Below are positions 33,625 through 44,667 of a stretch of 64,000 nt of DNA, one piece after another. Location of the stretch: the NCBI GenBank assembly GCA_007693335.1, contig REDU01000114.1:1-64000 (forward strand), read 5' to 3'. Each line of letters begins with the position of its first letter. Position 1 is the stretch's first letter. The notes under the pieces are model-generated. The model saw nothing but the letters and a program-made list of their open reading frames with translations, was not told the DNA's origin and ran no database searches. Made by a program: the position numbers and the translations under genes. Source of the DNA: Ilumatobacter sp. (GTDB lineage: Bacteria > Actinomycetota > Acidimicrobiia > Acidimicrobiales > Ilumatobacteraceae).

Positions 33625-35244
33625 GTGCTGGTCGAGTTGCACATCGAGAACCTCGGCGTGATCGAACACGTCGAGCTGGTGCTCGACCACGGCCTCACGG
33701 CGCTCACGGGCGAGACGGGCACCGGAAAGACGATGCTGGTCGAGGCGATCGAGCTGCTCGTGGGCGGGCGGTCGGATGCGTCGATGGTGCGTCCCGGGGC
33801 GACCGAGGCGCGCGTCGACGGACGGTTCGTGGTGGGGGTGGACGGTGCGGATGACGACGAGATCGTGCTCACCCGGGTGGTCCCGGCCGACGGCCGATCG
33901 CGCGCCTACGTGAACGGTCGCTTGTCGACCGTCACGTCGCTGGCCGACATCGCCGGACCACTGATCGATCTCCACGGCCAGCACGCCCACCAGAGCCTGC
34001 TGGTGACCGCCACCCAGCGAGCAGCCCTCGACCGCTTCGCCGGGGTCGACCTCGCGCCCCTTCGCCGGGCACGGGCTGCGATCACCGAGATCGATGCCGA
34101 ACTCGCGACCCTGGGGGGCGACGAACGCGCCCGGGCTCGCGAGATCGACCTGCTGCGGTTCCAGGTCGACGAACTCGACCGGGCCGCGATCACCGGAGCC
34201 GACGAGGACCATCTGCTGGCCGCCGAGGAGGAGCTCCTGGCCGACGCCGTGGCGCACCGCACCGCCGGATCGACGGCCGTTGAGCTCCTGACCGACGACC
34301 AGGGTGCTCGCGACCTGCTCGGCCGTGCGTTGGCGGCCATCTCGGATCGGGCACCCTTCGCCGGACTCCACGGTCGGCTCCACGATCTGCTCGCCGAGTT
34401 CGACGACGTGTCCACCGAACTCCGGTCCGTGACCGAGTCGATCGAGGAGGATCCGGCCCGACTCGACGATGTCCGGATGCGCCGACAGGTGCTCACCGAT
34501 CTGCGTCGCAAGTACGGCGACGATCTCGCCGAGGTGATGGACTATCACCGGCGCACCGAGGATCGCCTCCGTGACCTCGAGGGGTTCGAGGAGCGGGCCG
34601 CCGAGCTGGAGCGGGAACGAGCCGCTGCCATCGCACACGAACGCGACGAGGCCGGTCGGGTGGGTGCCACGCGGCGGGAGGCGGCCCCGCGCCTCGCAGG
34701 GCTGATCGAGAGTCGGTTGCGCGAGTTGGCGATGGGGCACGCGTCGGTCGCGGTCGAAGTGGGCGATGGCCCCGACGACCATCCGGGCGACCGCGTCCAG
34801 TTCCTGCTCGCTGCGAATCCCGGCTCGCCACTGCTGCCGTTGACACGCGTGGCGTCGGGAGGCGAACTGGCGAGAGCGATGTTGGCCCTCCGTCTGGTGC
34901 TCACCGTCGATGCGCCGACGAGCGCGGACGGTACGTCGGTCGGCACGCTCGTGTTCGACGAGGTCGATGCGGGGATCGGTGGATCAGCGGCGAACGCCGT
35001 GGGCGAGGCCCTCGAGGCGCTCGGCCGTCACCACCAGGTCCTCGTGGTGACGCACCTCCCCCAGGTCGCGGCCCGGGCGCGGCGCCAGATCGTGGTGAGC
35101 AAACAGGTGCACGACGGGGTGACGTTCGCCGGCGTCGAGACCGTCGCCGGCGATGCCCGGGTGGGTGAGGTCGCGAGGATGCTCTCGGGCGACGACTCCG
35201 ACGAGGCTCGCGAGCACGCACGATCGTTGCTCCGACGTGGGTGA
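33625..35244 (+). CDS. recN: DNA repair ATPase RecN
   Basis: A 539-residue SMC-like protein in double-strand break repair. Walker A is GETGTGKTM, the Q-loop region is LIDLHGQHAHQ, long coiled-coil arms span roughly 155-390, the ABC signature is RVASGGELARAMLAL and Walker B is VFDEVDAGIGG. GTG 33625 starts the conserved VLVELHIENLGVI. No LexA box is visible in front of it, in contrast to ruvC. Confidence 0.94.
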   Translation: MLVELHIENLGVIEHVELVLDHGLTALTGETGTGKTMLVEAIELLVGGRSDASMVRPGATEARVDGRFVVGVDGADDDEIVLTRVVPADGRSRAYVNGRLSTVTSLADIAGPLIDLHGQHAHQSLLVTATQRAALDRFAGVDLAPLRRARAAITEIDAELATLGGDERARAREIDLLRFQVDELDRAAITGADEDHLLAAEEELLADAVAHRTAGSTAVELLTDDQGARDLLGRALAAISDRAPFAGLHGRLHDLLAEFDDVSTELRSVTESIEEDPARLDDVRMRRQVLTDLRRKYGDDLAEVMDYHRRTEDRLRDLEGFEERAAELERERAAAIAHERDEAGRVGATRREAAPRLAGLIESRLRELAMGHASVAVEVGDGPDDHPGDRVQFLLAANPGSPLLPLTRVASGGELARAMLALRLVLTVDAPTSADGTSVGTLVFDEVDAGIGGSAANAVGEALEALGRHHQVLVVTHLPQVAARARRQIVVSKQVHDGVTFAGVETVAGDARVGEVARMLSGDDSDEAREHARSLLRRG

Positions 35245-35275
35245 GCGATCCGCGCCGGGCGAGCGGGTGTCGGGG

Positions 35276-37544
<2,269 letters not shown>

Positions 37545-37548
<4 letters not shown>

Positions 37549-38477
37549 TGGCGATCACCGACGAACTCCCGATCGAGGTCGAGGAGTTCTTGTCGTGGAT
37601 GGTGGCCGAGCGGGGTCGGGCACCCAACACGGTGGCGGCCTACGAGCGCGACCTGCGCGCGTACGTCGAGTGGCTCCGTGATCGAGGTCTCACCATCCAC
37701 ACCGTGTCGGCACCCGCGCTCGACGAGATGGTGGGCCACCGTCGCGCCATCGGCGCGGCCTCGTCGTCGGTGGCACGTCAGCTCGCGGCCGTCCGCATGT
37801 TGCACCGTCGGCTCACTGCCGAGAACGTCCGCCCCGACGACCCCACGGCCGATCTCGAGGGGGTCAGGGTTCCAGCAGGACTGCCGAAGCCGCTCAGCGA
37901 GGAGCAGGTGACCAGCCTGCTGGCCGCCGTCACCGGGGCCGGGGCCCTCGACCGACGCGACCGGGCCCTGCTCGAGCTGCTCTACGCCACGGGCGCCCGG
38001 ATCTCCGAGGTGGTCGGGCTCTCGATGGGCGACATCGACTTCGACGCGGGACTGGTGCGGCTGTTCGGCAAGGGTGCCAAGGAGCGAATCGTGCCATTCG
38101 GGCGGGCGGCCTCCGATGCGCTCGACGAGTGGTTCGGACCGCGAGGCCGCATCGAGCTGGTCCCGTCGCAGTGGCGGCGGCGCCACGACGCAGAGGCCGT
38201 CTTCCTCAACACCCGCGGTGGCCGGCTCTCGCGCCAGGGAGCCTGGCTGGTCGTGAAGAAGTACGGCCAGCGCGCCGGTCTCACCGAGCCGCTCTCGCCC
38301 CATGTGCTGCGGCACTCGTGCGCCACCCACCTGCTCGATCGCGGCGCCGACCTCCGGGTGGTCCAGGAGATGCTCGGGCACGCCTCGATCTCGACCACCC
38401 AGGTGTACACCAAGGTGAGTCAGGAGCGGCTGTGGGAGGTCTACCGCCACGCCCATCCCCGTGCGGTGTCCCGATGA
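37545..38477 (+). CDS. xerD: tyrosine recombinase XerD
   Basis: A 310-residue tyrosine recombinase. The N-terminal SAM-like domain has FLSWMVAERGRAPNTVAAYERDL. The catalytic set is complete: R152 (ATGARISEV), K176, H253 and R256 (HVLRHS), H279 (LGHASIS) and Y288 (QVYTKV). It resolves chromosome dimers at dif with a XerC partner. Synteny (pyrG-NUDIX-xerD, as Rv1699-Rv1701) makes it the housekeeping XerD rather than a phage integrase. Start is TTG 37545 or ATG 37548, both overlapping the previous stop. Confidence 0.94.
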
Positions 38478-38944
38478 GGATGATCCGGTGGATCGGCCAC
38501 CTCCCCGTGGCGGTGGCCCATCTGGCGGCCCGGTTCTTCACGTCGCTGTCGCCGAGACCGCCCCGCACGATCGACGAGGTCTGGGCCGAAGACCACCTCG
38601 AGCGCGGCGAGCTCGAGCTGTGGCGTCAGCTCTCGAACCAGGACCGCCGACACTCGGCGCTGGTGGCCCGGCGCTTCGTCGCTCGTCGACCGTCGGCCAC
38701 CCGCGATGAGGTGGCCGGTGCGCTGTTGCACGACGTCGGCAAGATCCGGTGCGAGCTGGGCACGTTCGGACGGTCGGTCGCCACGCTGGTGGGGCCCAGG
38801 ACCCCTCGGTTCCGCGCCTATCACGACCACGAGGAGATCGGTGCCGATCTGGTGGCCGCGGCGGGTTCATCGCCGGCCACCATCGAGCTGGTGGCCGGAG
38901 CCGGCCCGGCTTTCGCCGACCTGAAGGCCTCCGACCACGCCTGA
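38474..38944 (+). CDS. small HD-domain protein
   Basis: A 156-residue protein. Residues 1-30 are hydrophobic/basic (MIRWIGHLPVAVAHLAARFF) and may lie on the membrane. An HD-type metal site is suggested by HSALVARRF, LLHDVGKI and YHDHEEIGADL (H...HD...H), but the final Asp is not obvious; ASDHA ends the protein. It overlaps xerD by 4 nt. A phosphohydrolase function is likely; the substrate is unknown. Confidence 0.75.
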   Translation: MRMIRWIGHLPVAVAHLAARFFTSLSPRPPRTIDEVWAEDHLERGELELWRQLSNQDRRHSALVARRFVARRPSATRDEVAGALLHDVGKIRCELGTFGRSVATLVGPRTPRFRAYHDHEEIGADLVAAAGSSPATIELVAGAGPAFADLKASDHA

Positions 38945-38949
38945 CCCCT

Positions 38950-39001
38950 CGAACTGTCTGCCGCGATCGGGCGGACCTGGGCGTTTCACGCGGACAGTTC
39001 G
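38950..39001. terminator. inverted repeats between convergent HD and MATE genes
   Basis: CGAACTGTC (38950-38958) and GACAGTTCG (38993-39001) are perfect inverted repeats; the right arm includes the last codons of the MATE gene. A second, competing hairpin is GTCTGCC (38956-38962) with GGCGGAC (38970-38976), one G-U pair. Position suggests a bidirectional terminator without T-tracts. Confidence 0.45.
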
Positions 39002-40311
39002 GGTGGGGTGGGGAGGAGGTGGCGGGTTCGGCGGTCGTTGACCACCGAGCGCAGCAGCATCCACGTGCCGAGGGTGAGCCACAGGCCGGCGATGCCGGGA
39101 CCCTCGACGACGAGGGTCGCGACACCCAGCGGAGCCACGGCCACGAGGTAGGCCACTGCAGCGACACCGAGGAAGCGGTAGTCGCCCGCCCCGATCAGGA
39201 TGCCGTCGTGGGCGAACGCGATCGCAGCGGGCACCATCGAGATCGCCAGGATCAGCAGCCCCGACGTGGCGCGCTCGGCCACTGCGGTATCGGGCGTGAA
39301 CACCGCCGGGAGCCATGCCGCACCAGTTGCCAGCAGCACGGTGAGACCCGACCCCGTGATGATCGAGAGGCGCACCACCCGGGTGGCGACCTCGCGGGCT
39401 GCGGCGCGCCCCTGCCGGCCGAGTTCCTCGGCCACGATCGTCTGTGCGGGCACGGCGAGCGCGTCGAGGGTGAGGGCCACCAGCAAGAACATGCTCATCA
39501 CGATCTGGTGCGCAGCGAGCGTGGGGGCGTCGATACGTGCCGCCACGGCCGTGGTGCCGCTCAGCACGCCCAGCATCGCGCCGACGCGGAGCAGGAGGTG
39601 CCGACCAGCCAGCAGCAACGGTGCCTGTCCCGCCCACTCGGGACGCCAGGTGGGTGCGAGGGCCACGCGACGACGGATGAGGACGCCGAAGGCGACGGCA
39701 GCGGCGATCTGCGCGGCCACCGTCGACCAGGCCGCTCCAGCGATGCCGAGGCCGAGCCCGAACACCAGCACGAGCTCGAGCGCCACGTTGCCGACGTTCG
39801 CCACCGCCAGCACCACCAGCGGACTGCGGTAGTCGGACACACCTCTGAGCACACCCTGTGCCGCGAGCGTCACCAGCATGAACGGCACGGCGATCGCACG
39901 GATCTGCAGGTACTCCACGGCGTGCTCGGCCACGGATCCGGAGGCACCGAACACCCCGACCACGGCCGGTGCCCCGAGCGCCAGGAGCGGCGCCACCGGG
40001 AGACCCACGAACAGCGCGAGCCAGAGCGCCTGCACCCCCACACCTGCGGCCCCGCGTCGATCGCCGGCGCCGACGTGATGGGCCACGCGCTGGGTGGTGC
40101 CGTAGGTGAGGAAGTTCGACCCCGCGAACACGAGCGCCAGGATCGCGGCGGCCACGGCCAGCCCGGCCAGCTCGTCGGTACCGACCCGGCCGATGATGGC
40201 GGTGTCGACGAGGACGTACAGCGGCTCGGTCGCCAGTGCGCCCAGCGCGGGGAACGCGAGCCGGAGGATGCGGCGGTCGGTCGGGTGCAGCGTGGGCGAC
40301 CGGCGAGCCAC
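38986..40311 (-). CDS. MATE family efflux protein (DinF-like)
   Basis: A 441-residue membrane protein with about twelve hydrophobic helices. It starts in the MATE style with RRILRLAFPALGALATEPLYVLVDTAIIGRVGTDELAGLAVAAAI (quoted in parts: RRILRLAFPALGALA, EPLYVLVDTAIIGRVG), and the second half repeats the pattern near IDAPTLAAHQIVMSMFLL. Such proteins export drugs or metabolites with Na+ or H+. GTG 40311 is preferred, 13 nt after trpS, with GGGA upstream. It probably shares the trpS transcript. Confidence 0.9.
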   Translation of the reverse strand: MARRSPTLHPTDRRILRLAFPALGALATEPLYVLVDTAIIGRVGTDELAGLAVAAAILALVFAGSNFLTYGTTQRVAHHVGAGDRRGAAGVGVQALWLALFVGLPVAPLLALGAPAVVGVFGASGSVAEHAVEYLQIRAIAVPFMLVTLAAQGVLRGVSDYRSPLVVLAVANVGNVALELVLVFGLGLGIAGAAWSTVAAQIAAAVAFGVLIRRRVALAPTWRPEWAGQAPLLLAGRHLLLRVGAMLGVLSGTTAVAARIDAPTLAAHQIVMSMFLLVALTLDALAVPAQTIVAEELGRQGRAAAREVATRVVRLSIITGSGLTVLLATGAAWLPAVFTPDTAVAERATSGLLILAISMVPAAIAFAHDGILIGAGDYRFLGVAAVAYLVAVAPLGVATLVVEGPGIAGLWLTLGTWMLLRSVVNDRRTRHLLPTPPELSA

Positions 40312-40324
40312 GAACGGTCCCGAC

Positions 40325-41311
40325 TCAGGCCGGGAGCATGCCGATCGCGCCGTAGGCGCGACCGAGGGTGGCCGAGGCGACCGTGCGGGCCTTCCCTGCC
40401 CCGATCCGCAACAGTCGGGCGAGTTCGCCGCGGTCGTCGAGCAGCTCTGCATACCGCAGTTGGATCGGCTCGAGCAGCTCGACCACGGCCTCGCCCGCCG
40501 CGGTCTTGAGCGGTCCGTACTGGGTGAACTCGTCGGCCAGCCCGGCTGGTGGCCGGCCGGTGGCGGCACCGAGGATGTCGAGCAGGTTGCTCACACCCGG
40601 CTTGGCCAGCGGGTCGTACCTGACCTCGGTCTCGGAGTCGGTCACGGCCCGTTTGAACTTCTTCATCACGAGCGCCGGGGAGTCGGTGAGGTAGATGCAG
40701 CCGGCGTCGCTGGTTGACGACTTCGACATCTTCGACGTGGGGTCCTGGAGGTCCATCACCCGTGCACCGGCCGCGGGGGTGACCGCCTCGGGGATCACGA
40801 ACGTCGGCCCGAAGCGGTGATTGAAGCGGATCGCGATGTCGCGGGTGATCTCGATGTGCTGGCGTTGATCGTCGCCCACGGGGACGTGGTCGGCGTCGTA
40901 GAGCAGGATGTCGGCGGCCTGGAGTGCCGGGTACGTGAAGAGTCCGGCCGAGATGAACGACCCCTCGCGGGTGGTCGACTTGTCCTTGAACTGGGTCATG
41001 CGCGACAGCTCGCCGTACGACACCGTGCACTCCATCACCCAGGCCAGCTGACTGTGCTCGACCACGTGGCTCTGCACGAACACCGTGGCGATGTCGGGAT
41101 CGAGCCCGACGGCGAACAACATCGCCGACAGCGTCAACGTGTCGTTGCCGATCACGCCGGGCGTCTCGGTGACCGTGAGGGCGTGGAGATCGACGATGCC
41201 GTGGAACGCATCGCACGTGTGCTGGCCCGCCACCCAGCCGCGCAATGCCCCCAGCAGGTTGCCGAGGTGGACCTCGCCGGTGGGTTGGATGCACGACAGG
41301 ACACGGGTCAC
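40325..41311 (-). CDS. trpS: tryptophanyl-tRNA synthetase
   Basis: A 328-residue class I synthetase. The HIGH motif is in PTGEVHLGNLLGAL, KMSKS in DPTSKMSKS, and VPVGDDQRQHIEITRDIA is the usual Trp-binding segment. GTG 41311 starts VTRVLSCIQPTGEVH and lies 8 nt after a TAGCCT box on the minus strand, so the longer open frame upstream is a shadow. First gene of a trpS-MATE unit. Confidence 0.96.
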   Translation of the reverse strand: MTRVLSCIQPTGEVHLGNLLGALRGWVAGQHTCDAFHGIVDLHALTVTETPGVIGNDTLTLSAMLFAVGLDPDIATVFVQSHVVEHSQLAWVMECTVSYGELSRMTQFKDKSTTREGSFISAGLFTYPALQAADILLYDADHVPVGDDQRQHIEITRDIAIRFNHRFGPTFVIPEAVTPAAGARVMDLQDPTSKMSKSSTSDAGCIYLTDSPALVMKKFKRAVTDSETEVRYDPLAKPGVSNLLDILGAATGRPPAGLADEFTQYGPLKTAAGEAVVELLEPIQLRYAELLDDRGELARLLRIGAGKARTVASATLGRAYGAIGMLPA

Positions 41312-41319
41312 GTCGGGCG

Positions 41320-41325
41320 AGGCTA
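41320..41325 (-). promoter_or_regulatory. putative -10 box TAGCCT for trpS
   Basis: On the minus strand TAGCCT ends 8 nt before GTG 41311. It is divergent from the scpA box 35 bases away, so the two promoters overlap in the same 65-bp region. Confidence 0.5.
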
Positions 41326-41360
41326 GCGGTGAATGCCCGGGCGCCAGCCGCCCGTTTCGG

Positions 41361-41366
41361 TAGCGT
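41361..41366 (+). promoter_or_regulatory. putative -10 box TAGCGT for scpA
   Basis: TAGCGT ends 8 nt before ATG 41375. Confidence 0.5.
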
Positions 41367-41374
41367 GACACCCG

Positions 41375-42151
41375 ATGAGCGTGGACGTCACGACCGAGGT
41401 GTACACCGGCCCCTTCGATCTGCTGCTGCAGCTGATCCTCAGCGAGGAGGTCGACATCTACGAGATCCACCTGGCACACATCGTCGACGCGTATCTGGCC
41501 GAGCTCGAGCGGCTCCAGGCGCTCGACCTCGACCTCGCCACCGAGTTCCTGCTGATCGCCGCCACGCTCGTCGAACTCAAGACCCGGCGGTTGCTGCCCG
41601 GCCGAGCCGACATCGACCTCGACGAGGAGTTCGCGCTCTGGGAAGAGCGCGATCTGCTCCTGGCGCGCCTGCTCGAGTGCAAGACGTTCAAGGACGTGGC
41701 CTCGGTGTTCAGCCGGCTGGCCGAGGAGGCCGACCGGTCGTTCGCCCGCACCGTGGGCCCCGACGACCGCTATGCCGCCCTCACGCCGGATCTGCTCGAG
41801 GGCACCAGCGTGCAACGCCTGCGCAACGCGGCGATCCGCGCGCTCACACCCGCGCCGGCGCCCGTGGTCGACCTGCACCACGTCAACCCCATCCGGATCA
41901 CGGTGGCCGATGCCGTGGCCGAACTGGTGGACGAACTGCCGCGTGTGGGACGTATCGGCTTCCGCCGGCTCACGTCCGACCTGGTCGAGCGCATCGAGGT
42001 GATCGTGCGGTTCCTCGCCGTGCTCGAGCTGTTCAAGCAGGGTGTGGTCGAGCTCGATCAGGCCGAGCAGTTCGGCGAGATCGAGATCACCTGGACCGGT
42101 GGCGAGCACCTCGACGCCGACGAGTTCGAGATCGACGTGTACGAGGGATGA
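41375..42151 (+). CDS. scpA: segregation and condensation protein ScpA
   Basis: A 258-residue kleisin that bridges SMC heads with ScpB. The start VYTGPFDLLLQLILSEEVDIYEI and the LATEFLLIAATLVELKTRRLLP segment are diagnostic, and the C-terminal winged helix holds FLAVLELFKQGVVELDQ. The parA-like gene found just upstream in mycobacteria (Rv1708) is absent; trpS is there instead. Overlaps scpB by 4 nt. Confidence 0.95.
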   Translation: MSVDVTTEVYTGPFDLLLQLILSEEVDIYEIHLAHIVDAYLAELERLQALDLDLATEFLLIAATLVELKTRRLLPGRADIDLDEEFALWEERDLLLARLLECKTFKDVASVFSRLAEEADRSFARTVGPDDRYAALTPDLLEGTSVQRLRNAAIRALTPAPAPVVDLHHVNPIRITVADAVAELVDELPRVGRIGFRRLTSDLVERIEVIVRFLAVLELFKQGVVELDQAEQFGEIEITWTGGEHLDADEFEIDVYEG

Positions 42152-42804
42152 TGAACGAGCCGGACCTGCCAGACCTGCCGGACCTGTCGGACCTGTCGAC
42201 GCTCGAGTCGGAGTTCATGCGTGCCATCGAGGCCATGGTGATGGTGGCGCACGAGCCGGTGGCGCCCGAGCTCATGGCGCAGCTGCTCGAGCAGCCGGTG
42301 AGCACGGTCGAGCGCTGGTGCCAGGAGCTGGCCGAGCGGTACCGCCAGGCCCACCACGGATTCGAGCTGGTCCGTGTGGCCGGTGGCTTCCGGTTCCAGA
42401 CCTGCGGTGACCTGTCTCCCTACGTCGAGCGGTTCGTGCTCAACGAGCAGCACGCCCGGCTCTCGGGTGCGGCACTCGAGACGTTGGCCATCGTCGCCTA
42501 CAAGCAGCCGATCTCGCGAGCCCAGGTCGCGTCGATACGCGGCGTCGATCCTGATGGCGTGCTGCGCACCCTGTCGGCGCGCGGGTACATCGCCGAGGTG
42601 GGTCGCGACACCGGCCCGGGGCAGGCGGTGCTGTTCGGCACCACCCCGGCGTTCCTCGACAAGCTGGGTCTCGATTCGGTCGACGATCTGCCCTCGATCA
42701 CCGAGTTCATCCCAGGAGCCGACGTGGTCGAAGCGCTCGAACACGGCCTGCGCGTGCACCCGGTCGCCGAGGCCCCGACGGTCGACGATGTCCGACCCGA
42801 CTGA
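42148..42804 (+). CDS. scpB: segregation and condensation protein ScpB
   Basis: A 218-residue protein with two winged-helix domains (MVMVAHEPVAPELMAQLL; LSGAALETLAIVAYKQPISRAQV) and the GRDTGPGQAVLFGTTPAFL segment. A DLPDLPDLSDLS stretch at the N-terminus comes from a 9-bp tandem repeat. Start is ATG 42148 or the adjacent ATG 42151. It overlaps the following gene by 17 nt. Confidence 0.94.
   Translation: MMNEPDLPDLPDLSDLSTLESEFMRAIEAMVMVAHEPVAPELMAQLLEQPVSTVERWCQELAERYRQAHHGFELVRVAGGFRFQTCGDLSPYVERFVLNEQHARLSGAALETLAIVAYKQPISRAQVASIRGVDPDGVLRTLSARGYIAEVGRDTGPGQAVLFGTTPAFLDKLGLDSVDDLPSITEFIPGADVVEALEHGLRVHPVAEAPTVDDVRPD
42161..42196 (+). repeat. 9-bp tandem repeat at the scpB N-terminus
   Basis: Four CGGACCTGC-type units encode Asp-Leu-Pro/Ser repeats before the first folded domain. 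Confidence 0.8.
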
Positions 42805-43606
42805 CGACCACCTGCCCGAACCCGAGCCGCCACTGTGGGAACAGATGGCGGCGCGCAACGCCGAGCTCCCGGGCGGTGAGCGTCTGCAGAAGGTGCTCGC
42901 CGCGGTGGGGTGGGGGAGTCGGCGGGTGTGCGAGGACCTCATCGCCGCCGGTCGCGTGACCGTGAACGGTGAGGTGGCCGTACTCGGTCGTCGGGTCGAT
43001 CCCGATCGCGATCGGATCGAGGTGGACGGCGCACCGGTCGGTGTGCGACCCGGGCTCGTGCACTACCTGCTGAACAAGCCGACCGGCGTGGTCACGACGG
43101 CCCGTGACACCCACCACCGACCGATCGTGACCGACCTGGTGCCCAGCGAGCCGCGGGTGTTCCCCGTCGGTCGGCTCGACATCGACACCGAGGGTCTCAT
43201 CCTGCTCACCAACGATGGTGATCTCGCGAATCGGATCGCCCATCCACGTCACGGCATCGAGAAGGAGTACCTGGCCGAGGTGGCCGGAGGTGCCGTGTCG
43301 GCCGGCGCGGTGCGTACCCTGCGTGAGGGCGTCGAGCTCGACGATGGGGTGACGTCCCCGGCGCGTGTGTCGCAGCCGTCGCCCGGCCTGCTGCGCATCA
43401 CGATCCACGAGGGCCGCAATCGGCAGGTGCGCAGGATGTGCGATGCCGTGGGGCATCCGGTGCAGCGCCTGGTCCGTACCCGAATCGGCCCGATCTCCGA
43501 CCGGTCGCTGACCCCCGGCTCGTGGCGCGAACTCACCTCCGACGAGCGCAAGGCGTTGTCGGAAGCCGTCGGTCGCGCCGCCCAGCAGTACGATCCGTCC
43601 ACGTGA
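42788..43606 (+). CDS. RsuA/RluB family pseudouridine synthase
   Basis: A 272-residue RNA pseudouridine synthase. The N-terminal S4 domain is RLQKVLAAVGWGSRRVCEDLIAAGRVTV (in parts: RLQKVLAAVGWGSRR, CEDLIAAGRVTVNG) and the catalytic Asp is in VGRLDIDTEGLILLTNDG, followed by EGRNRQVRRMCDAVGHPV. By position (after scpAB, like Rv1711) it should modify 23S rRNA (RluB-type). The -10 box of tyrA lies inside its last codons. Confidence 0.94.
   Translation: MSDPTDDHLPEPEPPLWEQMAARNAELPGGERLQKVLAAVGWGSRRVCEDLIAAGRVTVNGEVAVLGRRVDPDRDRIEVDGAPVGVRPGLVHYLLNKPTGVVTTARDTHHRPIVTDLVPSEPRVFPVGRLDIDTEGLILLTNDGDLANRIAHPRHGIEKEYLAEVAGGAVSAGAVRTLREGVELDDGVTSPARVSQPSPGLLRITIHEGRNRQVRRMCDAVGHPVQRLVRTRIGPISDRSLTPGSWRELTSDERKALSEAVGRAAQQYDPST
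43589..43594 (+). promoter_or_regulatory. putative internal -10 box TACGAT for tyrA
   Basis: TACGAT lies within the 3' end of the pseudouridine synthase gene and ends 8 nt before GTG 43603. It could start a separate tyrA-aroA-HAD-ubiA transcript. Confidence 0.45.
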
Positions 43607-44667
43607 ATCCCACCCGTCGCGCCAACGTGATCGGCCTCGGTCTCGTCGGTGGCTCGATCGCGATGGCCCTGAGGGAGCGCGGCTGGACGGTGTCGGGCGA
43701 TGATGCCGATCCCGGGCGTGCCCGAACGGCGCTGGAGCTCGGGGCGGTCGACCGGGTCGGCCTCGACGCCACCGCGGAGATCACGTTCGTGGCGGTCCCC
43801 GTGTCGGCGATACCGGATCAGGTCAAGCGGGCCCTGGCCGACACCCGGGGCGTCGTGACCGACGTCGGGTCGGTGAAGGCCAGCGTGTGCGCCATCTGTG
43901 ACGATCCCCGCTTCGTCGGCGGCCATCCGATGGCCGGCAGCGAACTCGAGGGGCTCGACGGTGCCGATGCTGCGATGTTCGACGGTGCGGTGTGGGTGCT
44001 GACACCGGTCGCCCACAGCGACGATGCATCCTTCGCCACCGTGGCCGGGGTGGTGGCCTCACTGGGTGCCGAAGTGGTCGCACTCGCTCCGGGTCGGCAC
44101 GACGAGGTGGTCGCCGTGGTCAGCCATGTGCCGCACCTCACCGCTGCGACCCTCATGGGGCTGGCCTCCGAGCGCTCGCACGAGCACGCCGCGCTGCTCC
44201 GCCTCGCGGCCGGTGGCTTCCGCGACATGACCCGTATCGCCAGCGGACATCCCGACATCTGGCTCGACATCTGCGCCGAGAACCGTCCGGCCATCACCTC
44301 GGCACTCGATGCGCTGATCGCCGGTCTCGCCGACATCCGAGCGGTGATCGACGGCGACGATCGCGAGGCGCTGCTCGACCGGCTGGTGCGCGCCCGCGAC
44401 GCCCGCACCAACCTCCCCGGGCGGATCACCGATCCCACCTCGTTGGTCGAGTTCCGCATCCCCATCCCCGACCGCACGGGCGCCGCCGCCGAGGTGTTCA
44501 CGCTGGCCGCCGAGCTCGGCGTCAACATCGCCAGCTTCGAGGTGGTGCACATGGCAGAGAGCAACCGGGGTCTCGCGGTCGTGCTGGTCGATGCCGAGGT
44601 GGCCGATCTGTTCCGGGGCGGGCTCATGGCGCGCTCGTTCCGTCCGTCGGCCGCCCCGCTGACGTGA
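43603..44667 (+). CDS. tyrA: prephenate dehydrogenase with ACT domain
   Basis: A 354-residue enzyme of tyrosine synthesis. The NAD-binding motif is VIGLGLVGGSIAMAL, then TDVGSVKASVC, GGHPMAGSELEG and VSHVPHLTAATLMGLA with the prephenate-binding His. Residues about 280-345 form an ACT domain (VEFRIPIPDRTGAAAEVFTLAAELG), likely for feedback by tyrosine. GTG 43603 overlaps the previous stop in GTGA. Confidence 0.95.
   Translation: MNPTRRANVIGLGLVGGSIAMALRERGWTVSGDDADPGRARTALELGAVDRVGLDATAEITFVAVPVSAIPDQVKRALADTRGVVTDVGSVKASVCAICDDPRFVGGHPMAGSELEGLDGADAAMFDGAVWVLTPVAHSDDASFATVAGVVASLGAEVVALAPGRHDEVVAVVSHVPHLTAATLMGLASERSHEHAALLRLAAGGFRDMTRIASGHPDIWLDICAENRPAITSALDALIAGLADIRAVIDGDDREALLDRLVRARDARTNLPGRITDPTSLVEFRIPIPDRTGAAAEVFTLAAELGVNIASFEVVHMAESNRGLAVVLVDAEVADLFRGGLMARSFRPSAAPLT

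Noticed and set aside
33617-33627. TAGCGA before recN as a leaderless -10 box
   Set aside because: The sixth base is not T and the spacing is only 2 nt to GTG; it does not meet the pattern.
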